Part shown: one piece after another, positions 7,991 to 17,339 of the stretch
Layout of the letters: each line of letters starts with the position of its first letter
Position numbering within the stretch: position 1 is the stretch's first letter
Assembly (NCBI GenBank): GCA_028687425.1
Contig: JAQUAD010000016.1
Coordinates: 1-45,916 of the forward strand
Length of the DNA: 45,916 nt
From: Sideroxydans sp.
GTDB taxonomy: Bacteria > Pseudomonadota > Gammaproteobacteria > Burkholderiales > Gallionellaceae
Direction of reading: 5' to 3'
Notes under the pieces: model-generated
The model's input: the letters and a program-made list of their open reading frames with translations, nothing else
What the model was told of the DNA's origin: nothing
The model's database searches: none
Position numbers and translations under genes: made by a program

Positions 7991-9710
7991 GGCCTGGACG
8001 TTTGAGCGGGCGTGATTCCAGAAAGCGTACCTGGTTGCGCCCCCCTTCTTTGGCCTGATACATGGCGTCATCCGCGATCCGCAACAGCTCCTCGCTTGAA
8101 GAACAGTGCTGATCGAACAAGACCACGCCTATGCTGGCCGTGCAGTGATGTTCGACAAACTGCGGCGAGGCATCCCCCTTACTCTCGATCTGCAGCTTGT
8201 AGGGTTTTCCCAGAGAACGGCGAATCTTCTCCGCGATCTCCGAGGCGCGACGTGTGGATACTTCCCGATCCGTACTGAGCTCATGCAACATCACGACGAA
8301 TTCGTCGCCGCCGAAACGCGACACGGTATCCATCTCGCGCACGCATGCAGTGATGCGGTGTGCCACCTCCACCAGTAACAGGTCGCCTACATCATGACCA
8401 TGTTCATCGTTGAGCGGTTTGAAGTTGTCCAGATCGATGAACATCAGGGCGGAGTAACGCTTGCTACGTTTGCTCGCCGCGATGGTGAGCCCGAAACGAT
8501 CCAGCAACAAACGCCGGTTGGGCAGTTGCGTCAACAGATCATAAAAGGCCAGATTGCGGATCTGCTCTTCGGCTTTCTTGCGTTCGCCGATGTCGCGTGA
8601 CACGCCTAGCACGACCAGTTCGTTCTTCTCGTTGCGCGCAATATGGGTGGTGATCTCAGTCCAGACGATGGCGCCATCCTTGCGCAGCTGTTCGACCTCG
8701 TCGGTGTAGGCGGCATCCCCGCTCTCGCCCTGCAGATAACTCCTGGTGCGCTCCGCCAGCAAGCGCGAGACCTTGTCGCGCGAGTCGGCCGTCAAGGTCT
8801 GCAGGTACGATTGCTGCATGACTTCTTCGGCACTGTATCCGAGCAGCTTCTGTACAGAGGGACTGACATATGCCCAGCGGTCGGTGGTGAGATTCATGAC
8901 CCAGATCACGTCGGAGATGTTGTCCGCCAGGAAACGGTATTTGGCTTCGCTTTGGCTGAGCAAGTCCTTTTGCTGCTCGATCGCGTCCAGCATGCGATCG
9001 AGATATCGGGAAAGCTTGCCGATCTCGTCGTGACGCCCGACATCCGCACGCCGCTTGCTCCACCCATGTTCCACAGCAGAAGCGACCGTCATCAGGTGCT
9101 GCAAGCCCTTGGTCATGCGTCGCGCCAGCAGTATCGCCACCAGCGATACGAGCACCACCGAGATGAGCCCGAAACCCATCCAGTTCCAGGTCAAGGCAGC
9201 CAGATTCGCGTTCACCGCGTCGCGCGTCATCTCGACGCGTATCCATCCCAGATTGCGTCCCCCCAGTAATACCGGATGGGCGACCACCACGAGATTGCGC
9301 TGGTCGATCAGCACCAGCTGGTCGCGTGCATCCGTCGCCAACATGTCCCGGCTCAACGTATCCGTGACGAAGAAACCCACCTCCTCCGCATTGGTCGAGG
9401 CCAGCACCTCACCCTGCGGACTGACGAAGAATGCTCGCCGCAGGTCGCTCGTGCGCGCGAAGCCCTGCACCAGTTCCTGCAAGCCGACCAGGTCATTGGC
9501 CAGCGCCCATGAGGTGCTGCTGATGGACAAGGCATGTGCCAACGAGACTGCACGCCCCGTGGAAGAGGCGTACTGCGCCTTGCGTTGTTGCTCCAGCACC
9601 GCCACGCCGAACACCGTCATCAGCACCAACGAAGCCAGTGCGAAACCCACTACCAGTTGCCTGCGGATGGAACTGCGCCAGAATGCCCTGATGTAATTTT
9701 GGTTGTTCAT
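7986..9710 (-). CDS. Membrane diguanylate cyclase (HAMP-PAS-GGDEF)
   Basis: The 574-aa protein has membrane helices at about residues 19-39 and 177-197 enclosing a periplasmic sensor region of roughly 135 residues. A HAMP linker (198-250), a PAS domain (255-378) and a GGDEF domain (385-560) follow. The active site is 'RFGGDEF' (GGDEF at 467-471) and an RxxD product-inhibition site ('REMD') lies five residues upstream, so it should make cyclic-di-GMP under feedback control. It starts 5 bases after the stop of a PhnD-like lipoprotein gene, suggesting that the lipoprotein supplies the periplasmic ligand signal. There is no EAL domain. Its stop codon overlaps the htpG -35 element. Confidence 0.92.
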   Translation of the reverse strand: MNNQNYIRAFWRSSIRRQLVVGFALASLVLMTVFGVAVLEQQRKAQYASSTGRAVSLAHALSISSTSWALANDLVGLQELVQGFARTSDLRRAFFVSPQGEVLASTNAEEVGFFVTDTLSRDMLATDARDQLVLIDQRNLVVVAHPVLLGGRNLGWIRVEMTRDAVNANLAALTWNWMGFGLISVVLVSLVAILLARRMTKGLQHLMTVASAVEHGWSKRRADVGRHDEIGKLSRYLDRMLDAIEQQKDLLSQSEAKYRFLADNISDVIWVMNLTTDRWAYVSPSVQKLLGYSAEEVMQQSYLQTLTADSRDKVSRLLAERTRSYLQGESGDAAYTDEVEQLRKDGAIVWTEITTHIARNEKNELVVLGVSRDIGERKKAEEQIRNLAFYDLLTQLPNRRLLLDRFGLTIAASKRSKRYSALMFIDLDNFKPLNDEHGHDVGDLLLVEVAHRITACVREMDTVSRFGGDEFVVMLHELSTDREVSTRRASEIAEKIRRSLGKPYKLQIESKGDASPQFVEHHCTASIGVVLFDQHCSSSEELLRIADDAMYQAKEGGRNQVRFLESRPLKRPGP

Positions 9711-9715
9711 TGCGC

Positions 9716-10612
9716 TCAGAATTCGATATGTCGCACGGTTGCAGAGAATTTTTCAAGATAGCGCCGCACTTGAGCGTACATCTCATCGTTCGCAATCTCA
9801 AAGCGCGTGATGCCCAGCCTTTTCACCATGGCGCGCCCTTCCGCCGTATCGTTCAGGCCAACCAGTGCCGCGCCTACCGCCTGTGCCAGTTCCGGTGAAA
9901 CATCCTTGCGTACCACCCAGCCGTTGTTGGGCAAGGTCTCGGTCTGCCATTTCACTTCCAGTTGCGCCGCCATCTCCGGGCGATCCTGCTGGAAGGTGAT
10001 CCACGGCACCGGCCAGGTCGCCCCGGCCGCCACATGGCCACGCAGCACGTTCATGATGGAAGATTCCTGCGAACCGACATACAGGTTCTCGATGTCGCGG
10101 TTCACATCCACGCCGTGCGTCTGCAGGTAGTACTGCGGCATCATGGTGGCCGCCAGTGCGGTGAGCGCAGGATAGGAAACTTTCCTGCCCTTGAGGTCGC
10201 TCAACTTATTGATGCCGCTGTCGCGGCGCACCAGGATGATGCCGCGAAACAGCTGGTCATCGCCCATCTTGCCGAACACGCGATAACCCTTATCAAGGGA
10301 ACGTACGGTCTGATAGGGGTTGGGCATGGCGAAGTCGAAATAGCCGCTGAACAGTTTCTTGTCGAACTCTTCGTAGTTGCGCGAGGCTTCGAGGCGGAAA
10401 TGCACCTGCGGGATGCTGCTGTTCAGATGATCGACGATGGGGCCGTAGACTTCGATCAAGCGCTTGGGATTGTGCAGGGGATGGATGCCGACCACATATT
10501 CCTTTTGCACAGCAACAGCGGCGTGAGAACTGAAAACGGGTTCGTATGTGGCTTCCTGCTTTCCGCAAGCCACGAATAGCAACGCCACCAACAGCATCAC
10601 GATCCGCGTCAT
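9716..10612 (-). CDS. PhnD-like phosphate/phosphonate-type periplasmic binding lipoprotein
   Basis: The 298-aa protein starts at the ATG at 10612, which has a GGGGGATTGACG ribosome site; longer readings add 21 residues without signal character. The N-terminus is a lipoprotein signal, with the hydrophobic stretch ending in 'LLFVAC' (lipobox Cys). The rest matches the PhnD-type substrate-binding fold: 'VVGIHPLHNPKRL', 'FDFAMPNPYQTVRS', 'LSDLKGRKVSYP', 'VLRGHVAAGATWP'. No ABC permease or ATPase gene is nearby; instead a diguanylate cyclase follows 5 bases downstream. It is more likely a ligand-binding sensor partner than part of a transporter. The ligand is unknown. Confidence 0.85.
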   Translation of the reverse strand: MTRIVMLLVALLFVACGKQEATYEPVFSSHAAVAVQKEYVVGIHPLHNPKRLIEVYGPIVDHLNSSIPQVHFRLEASRNYEEFDKKLFSGYFDFAMPNPYQTVRSLDKGYRVFGKMGDDQLFRGIILVRRDSGINKLSDLKGRKVSYPALTALAATMMPQYYLQTHGVDVNRDIENLYVGSQESSIMNVLRGHVAAGATWPVPWITFQQDRPEMAAQLEVKWQTETLPNNGWVVRKDVSPELAQAVGAALVGLNDTAEGRAMVKRLGITRFEIANDEMYAQVRRYLEKFSATVRHIEF

Positions 10613-10941
10613 CGTCAATCCCCCTTTATGAAAAAGCGCTTTTGCTTTCTGTACCTTACTGAATACTACCCGCACAAACTGCCACTGTGTTGGACCGACT
10701 CAAATTTCGCTGGCTATTCCGGCTTGCATCCGTATAATGCGCGCCTTGCTGCCCATCGGGCGGTATTGAGTTCATCGTTTCCTGACCCTCTGCATCCCGT
10801 ATTTTTCGGATGCGCCTAGCTTCACCGGTTAGCGACGATGTTTGTTTGCGCCGGTAGAGGTCTGTAGTACCCCTTACTGATTTCCATTGTGTGGCCTGTG
10901 GTCACGCATGCGCTGTGTCTTATAAAAATCAAGGAACAACC
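10613..10941. promoter_or_regulatory. Divergent intergenic region with helicase promoter and long leader
   Basis: No gene in 329 bases. A perfect TATAAT (10733-10738) about 205 bases before the helicase ATG is the likely -10 element, with a poor -35 (CTGGCT, 10710-10715). This implies a leader of nearly 200 bases. The leader holds a GCATCC/GGATGC hairpin (about 10792-10812) and a CACCGG/CCGGT pairing. Long structured leaders are common for cold-induced RNA helicases, which is inference here. Confidence 0.5.
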
Positions 10942-12468
10942 ATGTCTGAAAATATTATTGCAAACGCCACCGCAGAAACTGCTGCGACCCCGATCACATT
11001 CGATTCGCTGGGTCTGGCTCCGTCCATCCTGAAGGCTGTTCAGGACGCCGGCTACACCGTCCCCTCGCCGATCCAGGCACAGGCAATCCCCGAAGTGCTG
11101 GCCGGCCACGACCTGATGGCATCCGCACAGACCGGCACCGGCAAGACCGCCGCGTTCATCCTGCCCGCCCTGCAAAAACTGTCCGTCGAATCCAGCGTGC
11201 GCAGCAAGGGCCCGCGCGTGCTGGTGCTGACCCCGACCCGCGAACTGGCACAACAAGTGTCCGACGCGGCTGCCAAGTACGGCAAGAACATGCGCCTGAA
11301 GACCGTGAGCATCCTCGGTGGCATGCCCTATCCGCTGCAGAACAAACTGTTGTCCGGTTTCGTGGACATCCTGGTGGCGACACCGGGCCGCCTGATCGAC
11401 CACATCGAGCGCGGCCGCATCGACTTCTCGCGTCTGGAGATGCTGGTGCTGGACGAAGCCGACCGCATGCTGGACATGGGTTTCATCGATGACGTGGAGC
11501 GCATCGCCGCAGCCACCCCCAAGACACGCCAGACCCTGCTGTTCTCCGCCACGCTGGAAGGCGTGGTCGGCGGCCTCGCCAGCCGTCTGCTGAAGGAGCC
11601 GAAGCGCATCTCCATCGCCGCCACGAAAGCCAAGCACGAGAACATCGAACAGCGCCTGATGTATGTGGACGACCTTGGCCACAAGAATCGCCTGCTCGAC
11701 CACCTGCTGCGTGACGTGGAACTGAACCAGGCCGTGGTGTTCACCGCCACCAAGCGCGACGCGGACCAGATCGCCGACGAGCTGTTGGCCGCTGGCCATG
11801 CCGCCGCTGCCCTGCACGGCGACATGAACCAGCGTGAACGCAACCGTACCCTGCTCAACCTGCGCCGCGGCAATATCCGCGTGCTGGTTGCGACCGACGT
11901 CGCGGCACGCGGCATCGACGTCTCCGGCATCACGCACGTGATCAACTTCGACCTGCCCAAATTCGCCGAGGACTATGTGCACCGCATCGGCCGTACCGGC
12001 CGCGGCGGCGCTTCCGGCATCGCCGTGTCGTTCGCCGGCAGCCGCGACCTGATGCACCTGAAGAAGATCGAGCGCTACACCGGTCAGTCCATCAACCCGC
12101 ACACCATCGAAGGTCTGGAGCCGAAGTTCAAGCCGCGCCCGGCAGCACCTGGCGGTCGCGGCGGTCCTCGCGGCGGCAATGGCGGTCAGCGCTTCAACAA
12201 CGGCCCGCGCTCCGGCGCACCACGCAACGCAAACGGTGCACCGCGCCATCACGCACCTGACAGCCGTCACAGCTTCACACGTGATGAGCACAATGCCCAC
12301 CCTCGCCGCGAAGGGCATTCACATAACCGTTTCGGCAATGACCGTCCGCGTGGCGATGTGAACGGCAACCGCGCGCCGGCACCGTTCAATAGCGGCAACC
12401 GTCGTCCGCAAGGCACCAGCTTCTCGCTGGGACGCGGGCATAACAACGTCAACGGCAACAAGCGTTAA
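10942..12468 (+). CDS. rhlE: DEAD-box RNA helicase, RhlE-like
   Basis: The 508-aa protein has every helicase motif in order: the Q motif region 'ITFDSLGLAPSILKAV', Walker A 'ASAQTGTGKTAAF', 'PTRELAQQ', 'TPGR', 'DEADRMLDMGF', 'SATL', then 'HGDMNQRERNRTL', 'VLVATDVAARGIDV' and 'HRIGRTGRGG'. It unwinds short RNA duplexes in rRNA maturation or mRNA decay. The last 115 residues are a low-complexity Gly/Arg/Asn/His tail typical of RhlE-type RNA-binding extensions. The start at 10942 follows AAGGAAC; a reading from 10891 would add residues without homology to the family. A strong terminator follows. Confidence 0.93.
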   Translation: MSENIIANATAETAATPITFDSLGLAPSILKAVQDAGYTVPSPIQAQAIPEVLAGHDLMASAQTGTGKTAAFILPALQKLSVESSVRSKGPRVLVLTPTRELAQQVSDAAAKYGKNMRLKTVSILGGMPYPLQNKLLSGFVDILVATPGRLIDHIERGRIDFSRLEMLVLDEADRMLDMGFIDDVERIAAATPKTRQTLLFSATLEGVVGGLASRLLKEPKRISIAATKAKHENIEQRLMYVDDLGHKNRLLDHLLRDVELNQAVVFTATKRDADQIADELLAAGHAAAALHGDMNQRERNRTLLNLRRGNIRVLVATDVAARGIDVSGITHVINFDLPKFAEDYVHRIGRTGRGGASGIAVSFAGSRDLMHLKKIERYTGQSINPHTIEGLEPKFKPRPAAPGGRGGPRGGNGGQRFNNGPRSGAPRNANGAPRHHAPDSRHSFTRDEHNAHPRREGHSHNRFGNDRPRGDVNGNRAPAPFNSGNRRPQGTSFSLGRGHNNVNGNKR

Positions 12469-12486
12469 ACCTTACCGGCGAAAGTG

Positions 12487-12514
12487 AAAAGGCACGCTCC
12501 GGCGTGCCTTTTTT
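12487..12514 (+). terminator. Rho-independent terminator of the helicase gene
   Basis: Stem GGCACGC/GCGTGCC with loop TCCG at 12491-12508, followed by six T's, starting about 20 bases past the stop codon. A's precede the stem, so it could also work weakly in reverse. Confidence 0.9.
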
Positions 12515-12584
12515 GTTGTGCTACACAGGGCTATCTAATATCCTCGCAGGCACTTGTCTCTCCAACGCACATAAAGCAATCATC

Positions 12585-13376
12585 ATGTCCATCAGCATCA
12601 AGACTCCGGAAGAAATCGAAAAAATGCGTATCGCAGGCCGGCTGGCCGGTGAAGTGCTGGATTACATCGCCCCCTTCGTGCAGCCCGGCGTCACCACCAA
12701 CGAGTTGGACAAGTTGTGCCACGATTACATGGTCGATGTGCAAGGCTGCATCCCCGCGCCGCTCAACTACGCGCCCGGCGGCCATACGCCGTATCCGAAA
12801 TCCATCTGCACTTCGATCAACCATCAGGTGTGCCACGGCGTGCCCAGCGAGAAGAAACTGAAGAGCGGTGACATCGTCAATCTGGACATCACCACCATCA
12901 AGGACGGCTTCCACGGCGACACCAGCCGTATGTACTACGTGAGCGAACCCTCGATCCAGGCCAAACGCCTGTGCGAGAAGACCTATGAAGCGATGTGGGT
13001 GGGCATCCGCCAGGTGCGCGCCGGCGCGCATCTGGGCGACATCGGCCATGCCATCCAGCAATTCGCCGAAGGACTGGGCTACAGCGTAGTGCGGGAATTC
13101 TGCGGACACGGCATCGGTCGCAAATTCCATGAAGAACCGCAAGTGCTGCATTACGGCAAAGCCGGTACCGGCGTGAAACTGGAAGCGGGCATGATCTTCA
13201 CCATCGAACCGATGATCAATGCCGGCAAGAAGGACATCAAACAGCTGGGCGACGGCTGGAGCATCGTCACCAAGGATCACAGCCTGTCCGCCCAGTGGGA
13301 ACACACCATCCTCGTCACCGAGAGCGGCTTTGAAGTCCTGACTCTTTCCGCCGGATCGCCTGCCATTCCCGCCTGA
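12585..13376 (+). CDS. map: Type I methionine aminopeptidase
   Basis: The 263-aa length is right for type Ia MAP. The 'MSISIKTPEEIEKMRIAGRLAGEVL' region at the N-terminus is typical. Metal ligands are visible: the Asp of 'NLDITTIKDGFHGDTSR', His of 'GHGIGRKFHEEP', Glu of 'TIEPM' and Glu of 'QWEHT'. It removes the initiator Met from nascent proteins and is essential. The ATG at 12585 is chosen because the family begins there; longer readings reach into the terminator region. Its TGA overlaps the ATG of glnD (TGATG), so the two are translationally coupled. Confidence 0.97.
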   Translation: MSISIKTPEEIEKMRIAGRLAGEVLDYIAPFVQPGVTTNELDKLCHDYMVDVQGCIPAPLNYAPGGHTPYPKSICTSINHQVCHGVPSEKKLKSGDIVNLDITTIKDGFHGDTSRMYYVSEPSIQAKRLCEKTYEAMWVGIRQVRAGAHLGDIGHAIQQFAEGLGYSVVREFCGHGIGRKFHEEPQVLHYGKAGTGVKLEAGMIFTIEPMINAGKKDIKQLGDGWSIVTKDHSLSAQWEHTILVTESGFEVLTLSAGSPAIPA

Positions 13377-15910
13377 TGCCCGTTCGAGCCGTCCGCGACA
13401 GTCTGCGTGCCGCGCGTCTCGCGCTCAAGCAGGCATATATAGAATCCCCCCAACCCTCCCGCTTCCTGCGCGACCACACGCAGGTGGTGGACGAGCATCT
13501 GCAACAAGTCTGGCGTGCTTCCGATATTCCGCCCGATCTGGCCCTGGTCGCGGTGGGCGGTTATGGGCGCGGCGAGCTCTATCCCCGCTCCGATATCGAT
13601 CTGTTGATCCTGTTGCCACGCAATGCCGATGAGGCTCTGCAAGGCCGGCTGCAAGCGCTGGTCGGCCTGTGGTGGGATATGGGGCTGGAGATCGGCCACA
13701 GTGTGCGTACGGTGGATGAATGCATAGACGCCAGCAGCGACATCACGGTGCAGACCAACCTGCTGGAAGCGCGCCTGCTGGACGGCAATGCCGCACTGTT
13801 CGATGAACTGCAGCAGCGCCTGCACGAACACATGGACCCGCGCGCCTTCTATCAGGCGAAGAGCCAGGAACAGCAGCAGCGCCACACGCGCTACGTCGAT
13901 ACCGATTTCAATCTGGAACCCAACCTGAAGGAAAGCCCGGGCGGATTGCGCGACCTGCACAATGTATTGTGGATCGCACGTGCGGCCGGCTTCGGCGACA
14001 CCTGGCAGGCGTTGGCACGCAACGAGCTGCTGACCCCCGCCGAAGCGCGCCAGGTGATGCGCCACCAGCATCTGCTGCAGGACATGCGTATCCGCCTGCA
14101 CGAACTGTGCGGTCGCCATGATGACCGGCTGGTGTTCGACTACCAGCAGCCGCTGGCGGAACAGCTCGGCATCGCCGCCACGCCGCAGCTGCGTGCCAGC
14201 GAACGCATGATGCGCCAGTACTACCGCACCAAACGCGCGGTACAGCAATTGAACAGCGTGCTGCTGCAGACCATGCGCGCGCGCCTGTTCCCGTCCAGCG
14301 CAACGCGCCCGCTCAATCCTCGCTTCATCGCGCGCGACAACACGCTGGAAGCATGCGACGACGGCTTGTTCGAGCGCGAGCCGTCCGCCATCCTTGAATG
14401 CTTCCTGCTGCTGCAACAGCATCCTGAGTTGCACGGTTTCTCTGCATCGACGCTGCGTGCCTTGTGGCGCGCGCGTCATCTGGTCGGCCCCGCGTTCAGA
14501 CGCGAGCCGCGCAACCGCGAACTGTTCATGCAGATATTCCGCCAGCCGCAGGGATTGACGCATGCGCTACGCCGCATGAACCAGCAGGACATCCTGGGAC
14601 GCTACCTGCCTGCCTTCGGGCGCGTGGTCGGCCAGATGCAGCACGACCTGTTCCACGTCTACACTGTGGATGAACATATCCTGATGGTACTGCGCAATCT
14701 GCGCCGCGCCACGCTGGACCAGTACGCGCACGAATTTCCCTTGAGCAGCCGCCTGATCCGCGAATTCGAACGCCTCGAAGTGCTATATATCGCCGCGCTG
14801 TTCCATGACATCGCCAAGGGGCGCGGCGGTGACCATTCCTTGCTGGGACGCGCGGATGCGCGGCGCTTCTGCAAAGTCCACGGCATCTCGCCCGAAGATA
14901 CCGAGCTCGTCGAGTGGCTGGTGAAGAACCATCTGCGCATGTCGGCCACGGCGCAGAAACAGGATCTGAGCGATCAGGATGTGATCGCCGCATTTGCGGC
15001 GGACGTGCCGGATGAGCGCCACCTGACGGCCTTGTATCTGCTGACTGTCGCCGATGTGCGCGGTACCAGCCCCAAGGTGTGGAACGCCTGGAAAGGCAAA
15101 CTGCTGGAGGACCTGTATCACGCCACCCTGCATTACCTGAACTACGGCAAGATCGCCGACCAGATCGGCCAGACGCAGCGCGAAGCGGCAGCCACGCTCA
15201 ATCTGTATGCCATTGCACCGGAAAGCTATCTGCCGTTGTGGGCCAAGCTGGACGATGAATACTTCATCCGTCATGAGGCGCATGAGATCGCCTGGCATAC
15301 GCGGGCACTGACGCAGCGCCCCGATATCAAGACGCCCATCATCAAGACGCGTTTGAGCCGTATCGGCGAAGGCATGCAAGTACTGGTATACCAGCACGAC
15401 CAGCCTTACCTGTTTGCGCGCATCTGCAATTTCTTCGCGCGCATGAACTACAACATCATGGAAGCCAAGGTGCACACCACCGAACATGGCTATGCGCTGG
15501 ACAGCTTCCTGGTGATGGATGAGAGCCAGGACAAGACCGCCTACCGCGATGTGATGAACTATGTGGAATACGCGCTGGCCGAAGAGATCGGCAAGGATGC
15601 GACCTCGATCCCCGAACCCGCTTTCGGACGTCGCAGCCGTCAGTTGAAACATTTCCCCATCGCACCACAGGTCGACCTGCGGCGCGATGAGAAGGGGCGC
15701 TACAACCTGTCACTGGTCGCCGGCGACCGCCCTGGTCTGCTGGCACGCATCGCCTACATCCTCACCCGCCATAAGGTGCTGATCCGCAGCGCCAAGATCA
15801 ATACGCTGGGTGCCCGGGCCGAAGATACCTTCTGGATCGACGGCGATGCATTGAACGATGCGCATGCCCGCGACGCGTTGCGCGAGGTACTGATCACGCA
15901 ACTTGCCTGA
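13376..15910 (+). CDS. glnD: Bifunctional PII uridylyltransferase/uridylyl-removing enzyme
   Basis: The 844-aa protein has the GlnD domain order. The nucleotidyltransferase motif 'GGYGRGELYPRSDIDLLIL' lies at about residues 61-79. An HD domain ('LFHDIAKGRGGDHS') near residue 475 removes UMP. Two ACT domains at the C-terminus ('TRLSRIGEGMQVLVYQHD' and 'SLVAGDRPGLLARIAYIL') sense glutamine. It modifies PII proteins and so controls nitrogen assimilation. The start overlaps the map stop. The map-glnD order is common in beta- and gammaproteobacteria. No terminator with a T-run is visible directly after the stop. Confidence 0.97.
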   Translation: MPVRAVRDSLRAARLALKQAYIESPQPSRFLRDHTQVVDEHLQQVWRASDIPPDLALVAVGGYGRGELYPRSDIDLLILLPRNADEALQGRLQALVGLWWDMGLEIGHSVRTVDECIDASSDITVQTNLLEARLLDGNAALFDELQQRLHEHMDPRAFYQAKSQEQQQRHTRYVDTDFNLEPNLKESPGGLRDLHNVLWIARAAGFGDTWQALARNELLTPAEARQVMRHQHLLQDMRIRLHELCGRHDDRLVFDYQQPLAEQLGIAATPQLRASERMMRQYYRTKRAVQQLNSVLLQTMRARLFPSSATRPLNPRFIARDNTLEACDDGLFEREPSAILECFLLLQQHPELHGFSASTLRALWRARHLVGPAFRREPRNRELFMQIFRQPQGLTHALRRMNQQDILGRYLPAFGRVVGQMQHDLFHVYTVDEHILMVLRNLRRATLDQYAHEFPLSSRLIREFERLEVLYIAALFHDIAKGRGGDHSLLGRADARRFCKVHGISPEDTELVEWLVKNHLRMSATAQKQDLSDQDVIAAFAADVPDERHLTALYLLTVADVRGTSPKVWNAWKGKLLEDLYHATLHYLNYGKIADQIGQTQREAAATLNLYAIAPESYLPLWAKLDDEYFIRHEAHEIAWHTRALTQRPDIKTPIIKTRLSRIGEGMQVLVYQHDQPYLFARICNFFARMNYNIMEAKVHTTEHGYALDSFLVMDESQDKTAYRDVMNYVEYALAEEIGKDATSIPEPAFGRRSRQLKHFPIAPQVDLRRDEKGRYNLSLVAGDRPGLLARIAYILTRHKVLIRSAKINTLGARAEDTFWIDGDALNDAHARDALREVLITQLA

Positions 15911-16306
15911 GCGCCCCACCCGCCCGTGTGAAATTTGTGTAAAAAAATGAAAAAATAGGCCAAATGGCATATTGACAAACCCGGATAATCCACACCCGCA
16001 CTGCAAACATTTTCCGCTTGACAAATATCCCTGCCGAAAAAAACAACGACTTATTTTATATTGTTGTTTTTATTGAAGAAATATTGCGTATATTTTTTAC
16101 GCAACAATTCTGCAAAGCCCGAAATGACGGTCTTTAGCGATGTCTGAAAAGCATTCATCCACAAAGTTATCCCCAGCTTTTGTGAATAAAAAATAAATCG
16201 CTTTGCGCTCCGCCAGTTAGCTATAAACGGTCTTCTTGCCTTGCCCTGAACCGGCCTTACAGGCTACAGTTCGCGCCTTGAAATTTTCGCCATTGGGAGT
16301 CGTTGC
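15911..16306. other. AT-rich intergenic region with DnaA-box-like and inverted-repeat motifs
   Basis: No gene in 396 bases. There are two TTGACA-like -35 elements (near 15973 and 16019). Inverted repeats AAAAACAAC/GTTGTTTTT (about 16040-16074) and TTGCGTA/TACGCAA (about 16084-16104) are embedded in very AT-rich DNA. Four nonamers each differ by one base from the DnaA box TTATCCACA: 15986-15994, 16155-16163, 16167-16175 and 16181-16189 (reverse). The promoter of the exbB-adk operon should lie here. Confidence 0.55.
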
Positions 16307-16912
16307 GTGTTCAATCTCATCGAAGCGGCCGGCTGGCCGATCTGGTTGCTGGTCATCTGTTCACTGATTGCAGTCACCCTCATCGTAGAACGTCTGATCT
16401 ATCTGCGCGGCAAGAATGTGATCCCGCCCAATCTGCTGGACGAAGTCGTGAATGAGCTGAAGCAACGCGGCGTCAGCCCCGCCATGCTGGAGCGTTTGAG
16501 TGCCGGATCGCCGCTGGGCAAAGTGTTCGCAGCCGGCCTGAAGAACATCAAGAGTGCGCCTGAAGTCATGAAAGAAGCGATCGAGGAAACCGGCCGCGCT
16601 GCCAGCCACGAGATGGAACGCTTCCTGACCACACTCGGCACCATCGCCTCCATCAGCCCCCTGCTCGGCCTGTTCGGTACGCTGGTCGGCATGATCGAGA
16701 TCTTCGGCGCACAGAATGCGGGCGGTGCCGCACCGGCCGAACTGGCGCACGGCATCTCGGTGGCTTTGTACAACACCGCCTTCGGCCTGATCGTCGCCGT
16801 GCCCAGCATGATCGCCTACCGCCACTTCCGCGCCCAGGTAGACAGCCTGACCATCGAAATGGAACAGCAGGCGATCAAACTGGTCGAGGTCGTACACGGG
16901 GAACGTAAATGA
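16307..16912 (+). CDS. exbB: MotA/TolQ/ExbB family proton channel
   Basis: The 201-aa inner-membrane protein has three membrane segments. The first is at about residues 8-28; the last two surround the family core 'TLGTIASISPLLGLFGTLVGMIEIF' and 'GISVALYNTAFGLIVAVPSMIAY', where a conserved Thr/Ser path conducts protons. With ExbD it energises TonB-dependent outer membrane transport. The start is GTG at 16307 after GGGAG. It overlaps exbD by four bases (ATGA), and the operon continues into lipid A and Kdo genes, the usual betaproteobacterial order. A TonB-dependent receptor is encoded elsewhere in this window, though no tonB gene is seen. Confidence 0.94.
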   Translation: MFNLIEAAGWPIWLLVICSLIAVTLIVERLIYLRGKNVIPPNLLDEVVNELKQRGVSPAMLERLSAGSPLGKVFAAGLKNIKSAPEVMKEAIEETGRAASHEMERFLTTLGTIASISPLLGLFGTLVGMIEIFGAQNAGGAAPAELAHGISVALYNTAFGLIVAVPSMIAYRHFRAQVDSLTIEMEQQAIKLVEVVHGERK

Positions 16913-17331
16913 ATTTCCAGCGCGGCCGCGACCGAGAGACGCCGGAGATCAACCTGATCCCGATGATCGACGTGTTGCTGGTGATCCTGATCTTCCTGAT
17001 GGTCACCACCAGCTACGGCAAGTTCTCCGAGTTGCAGATCAACCTGCCGCAAGCCAGCGGCGAAGACAGCAAGATACCGGTCAGCAAGCCCATCGCCGTG
17101 GCGGTGGATGCTTCCGAGCATTATGCGATCGACGGCAAGCGCACCAGCTTCAAGAATCTGTCCGAATTTGCGCAGGCGCTGCGCAAAGCAGCAGGCAAAC
17201 AGGATGATCCGGTGATCGTGATCAATGCCGATGCCAAGGCGCCCCACCAATCCGTCATCACCATCATGGAAGCGGCACGCGAAGCCGGCTACGGCCGCAT
17301 CACCTTCACCACGCGCAACGCGTCCAAGTAA
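16909..17331 (+). CDS. exbD: ExbD/TolR family biopolymer transport protein
   Basis: The 140-aa protein has a short cytoplasmic N-terminus, one membrane helix with the critical Asp ('INLIPMIDVLLVILIFLMV', Asp near residue 21), and a periplasmic domain ending in 'EAAREAGYGRITF'. It pairs with ExbB to form the proton-driven motor acting on TonB. The ATG overlaps the exbB stop by four bases. Length and order are typical. Confidence 0.95.
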   Translation: MNFQRGRDRETPEINLIPMIDVLLVILIFLMVTTSYGKFSELQINLPQASGEDSKIPVSKPIAVAVDASEHYAIDGKRTSFKNLSEFAQALRKAAGKQDDPVIVINADAKAPHQSVITIMEAAREAGYGRITFTTRNASK

Positions 17332-17339
17332 TCCACTAC

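Noticed and set aside
10822-12318. 498-codon open frame on the minus strand opposite the helicase gene
   Set aside because: It is antisense to a gene with every DEAD-box motif intact, has low-complexity Ala/His/Val-rich composition, and matches no family.
13277-14563. 428-codon minus-strand frame opposite map and glnD
   Set aside because: Shadow of glnD coding sequence; Gln/His/Ala-rich with no recognisable domain.
15911-16306. Chromosomal origin of replication
   Set aside because: DnaA-like boxes are all one mismatch off and there is no dnaA, dnaN, gidA or parAB nearby; only a weaker DnaA-related hypothesis is kept.
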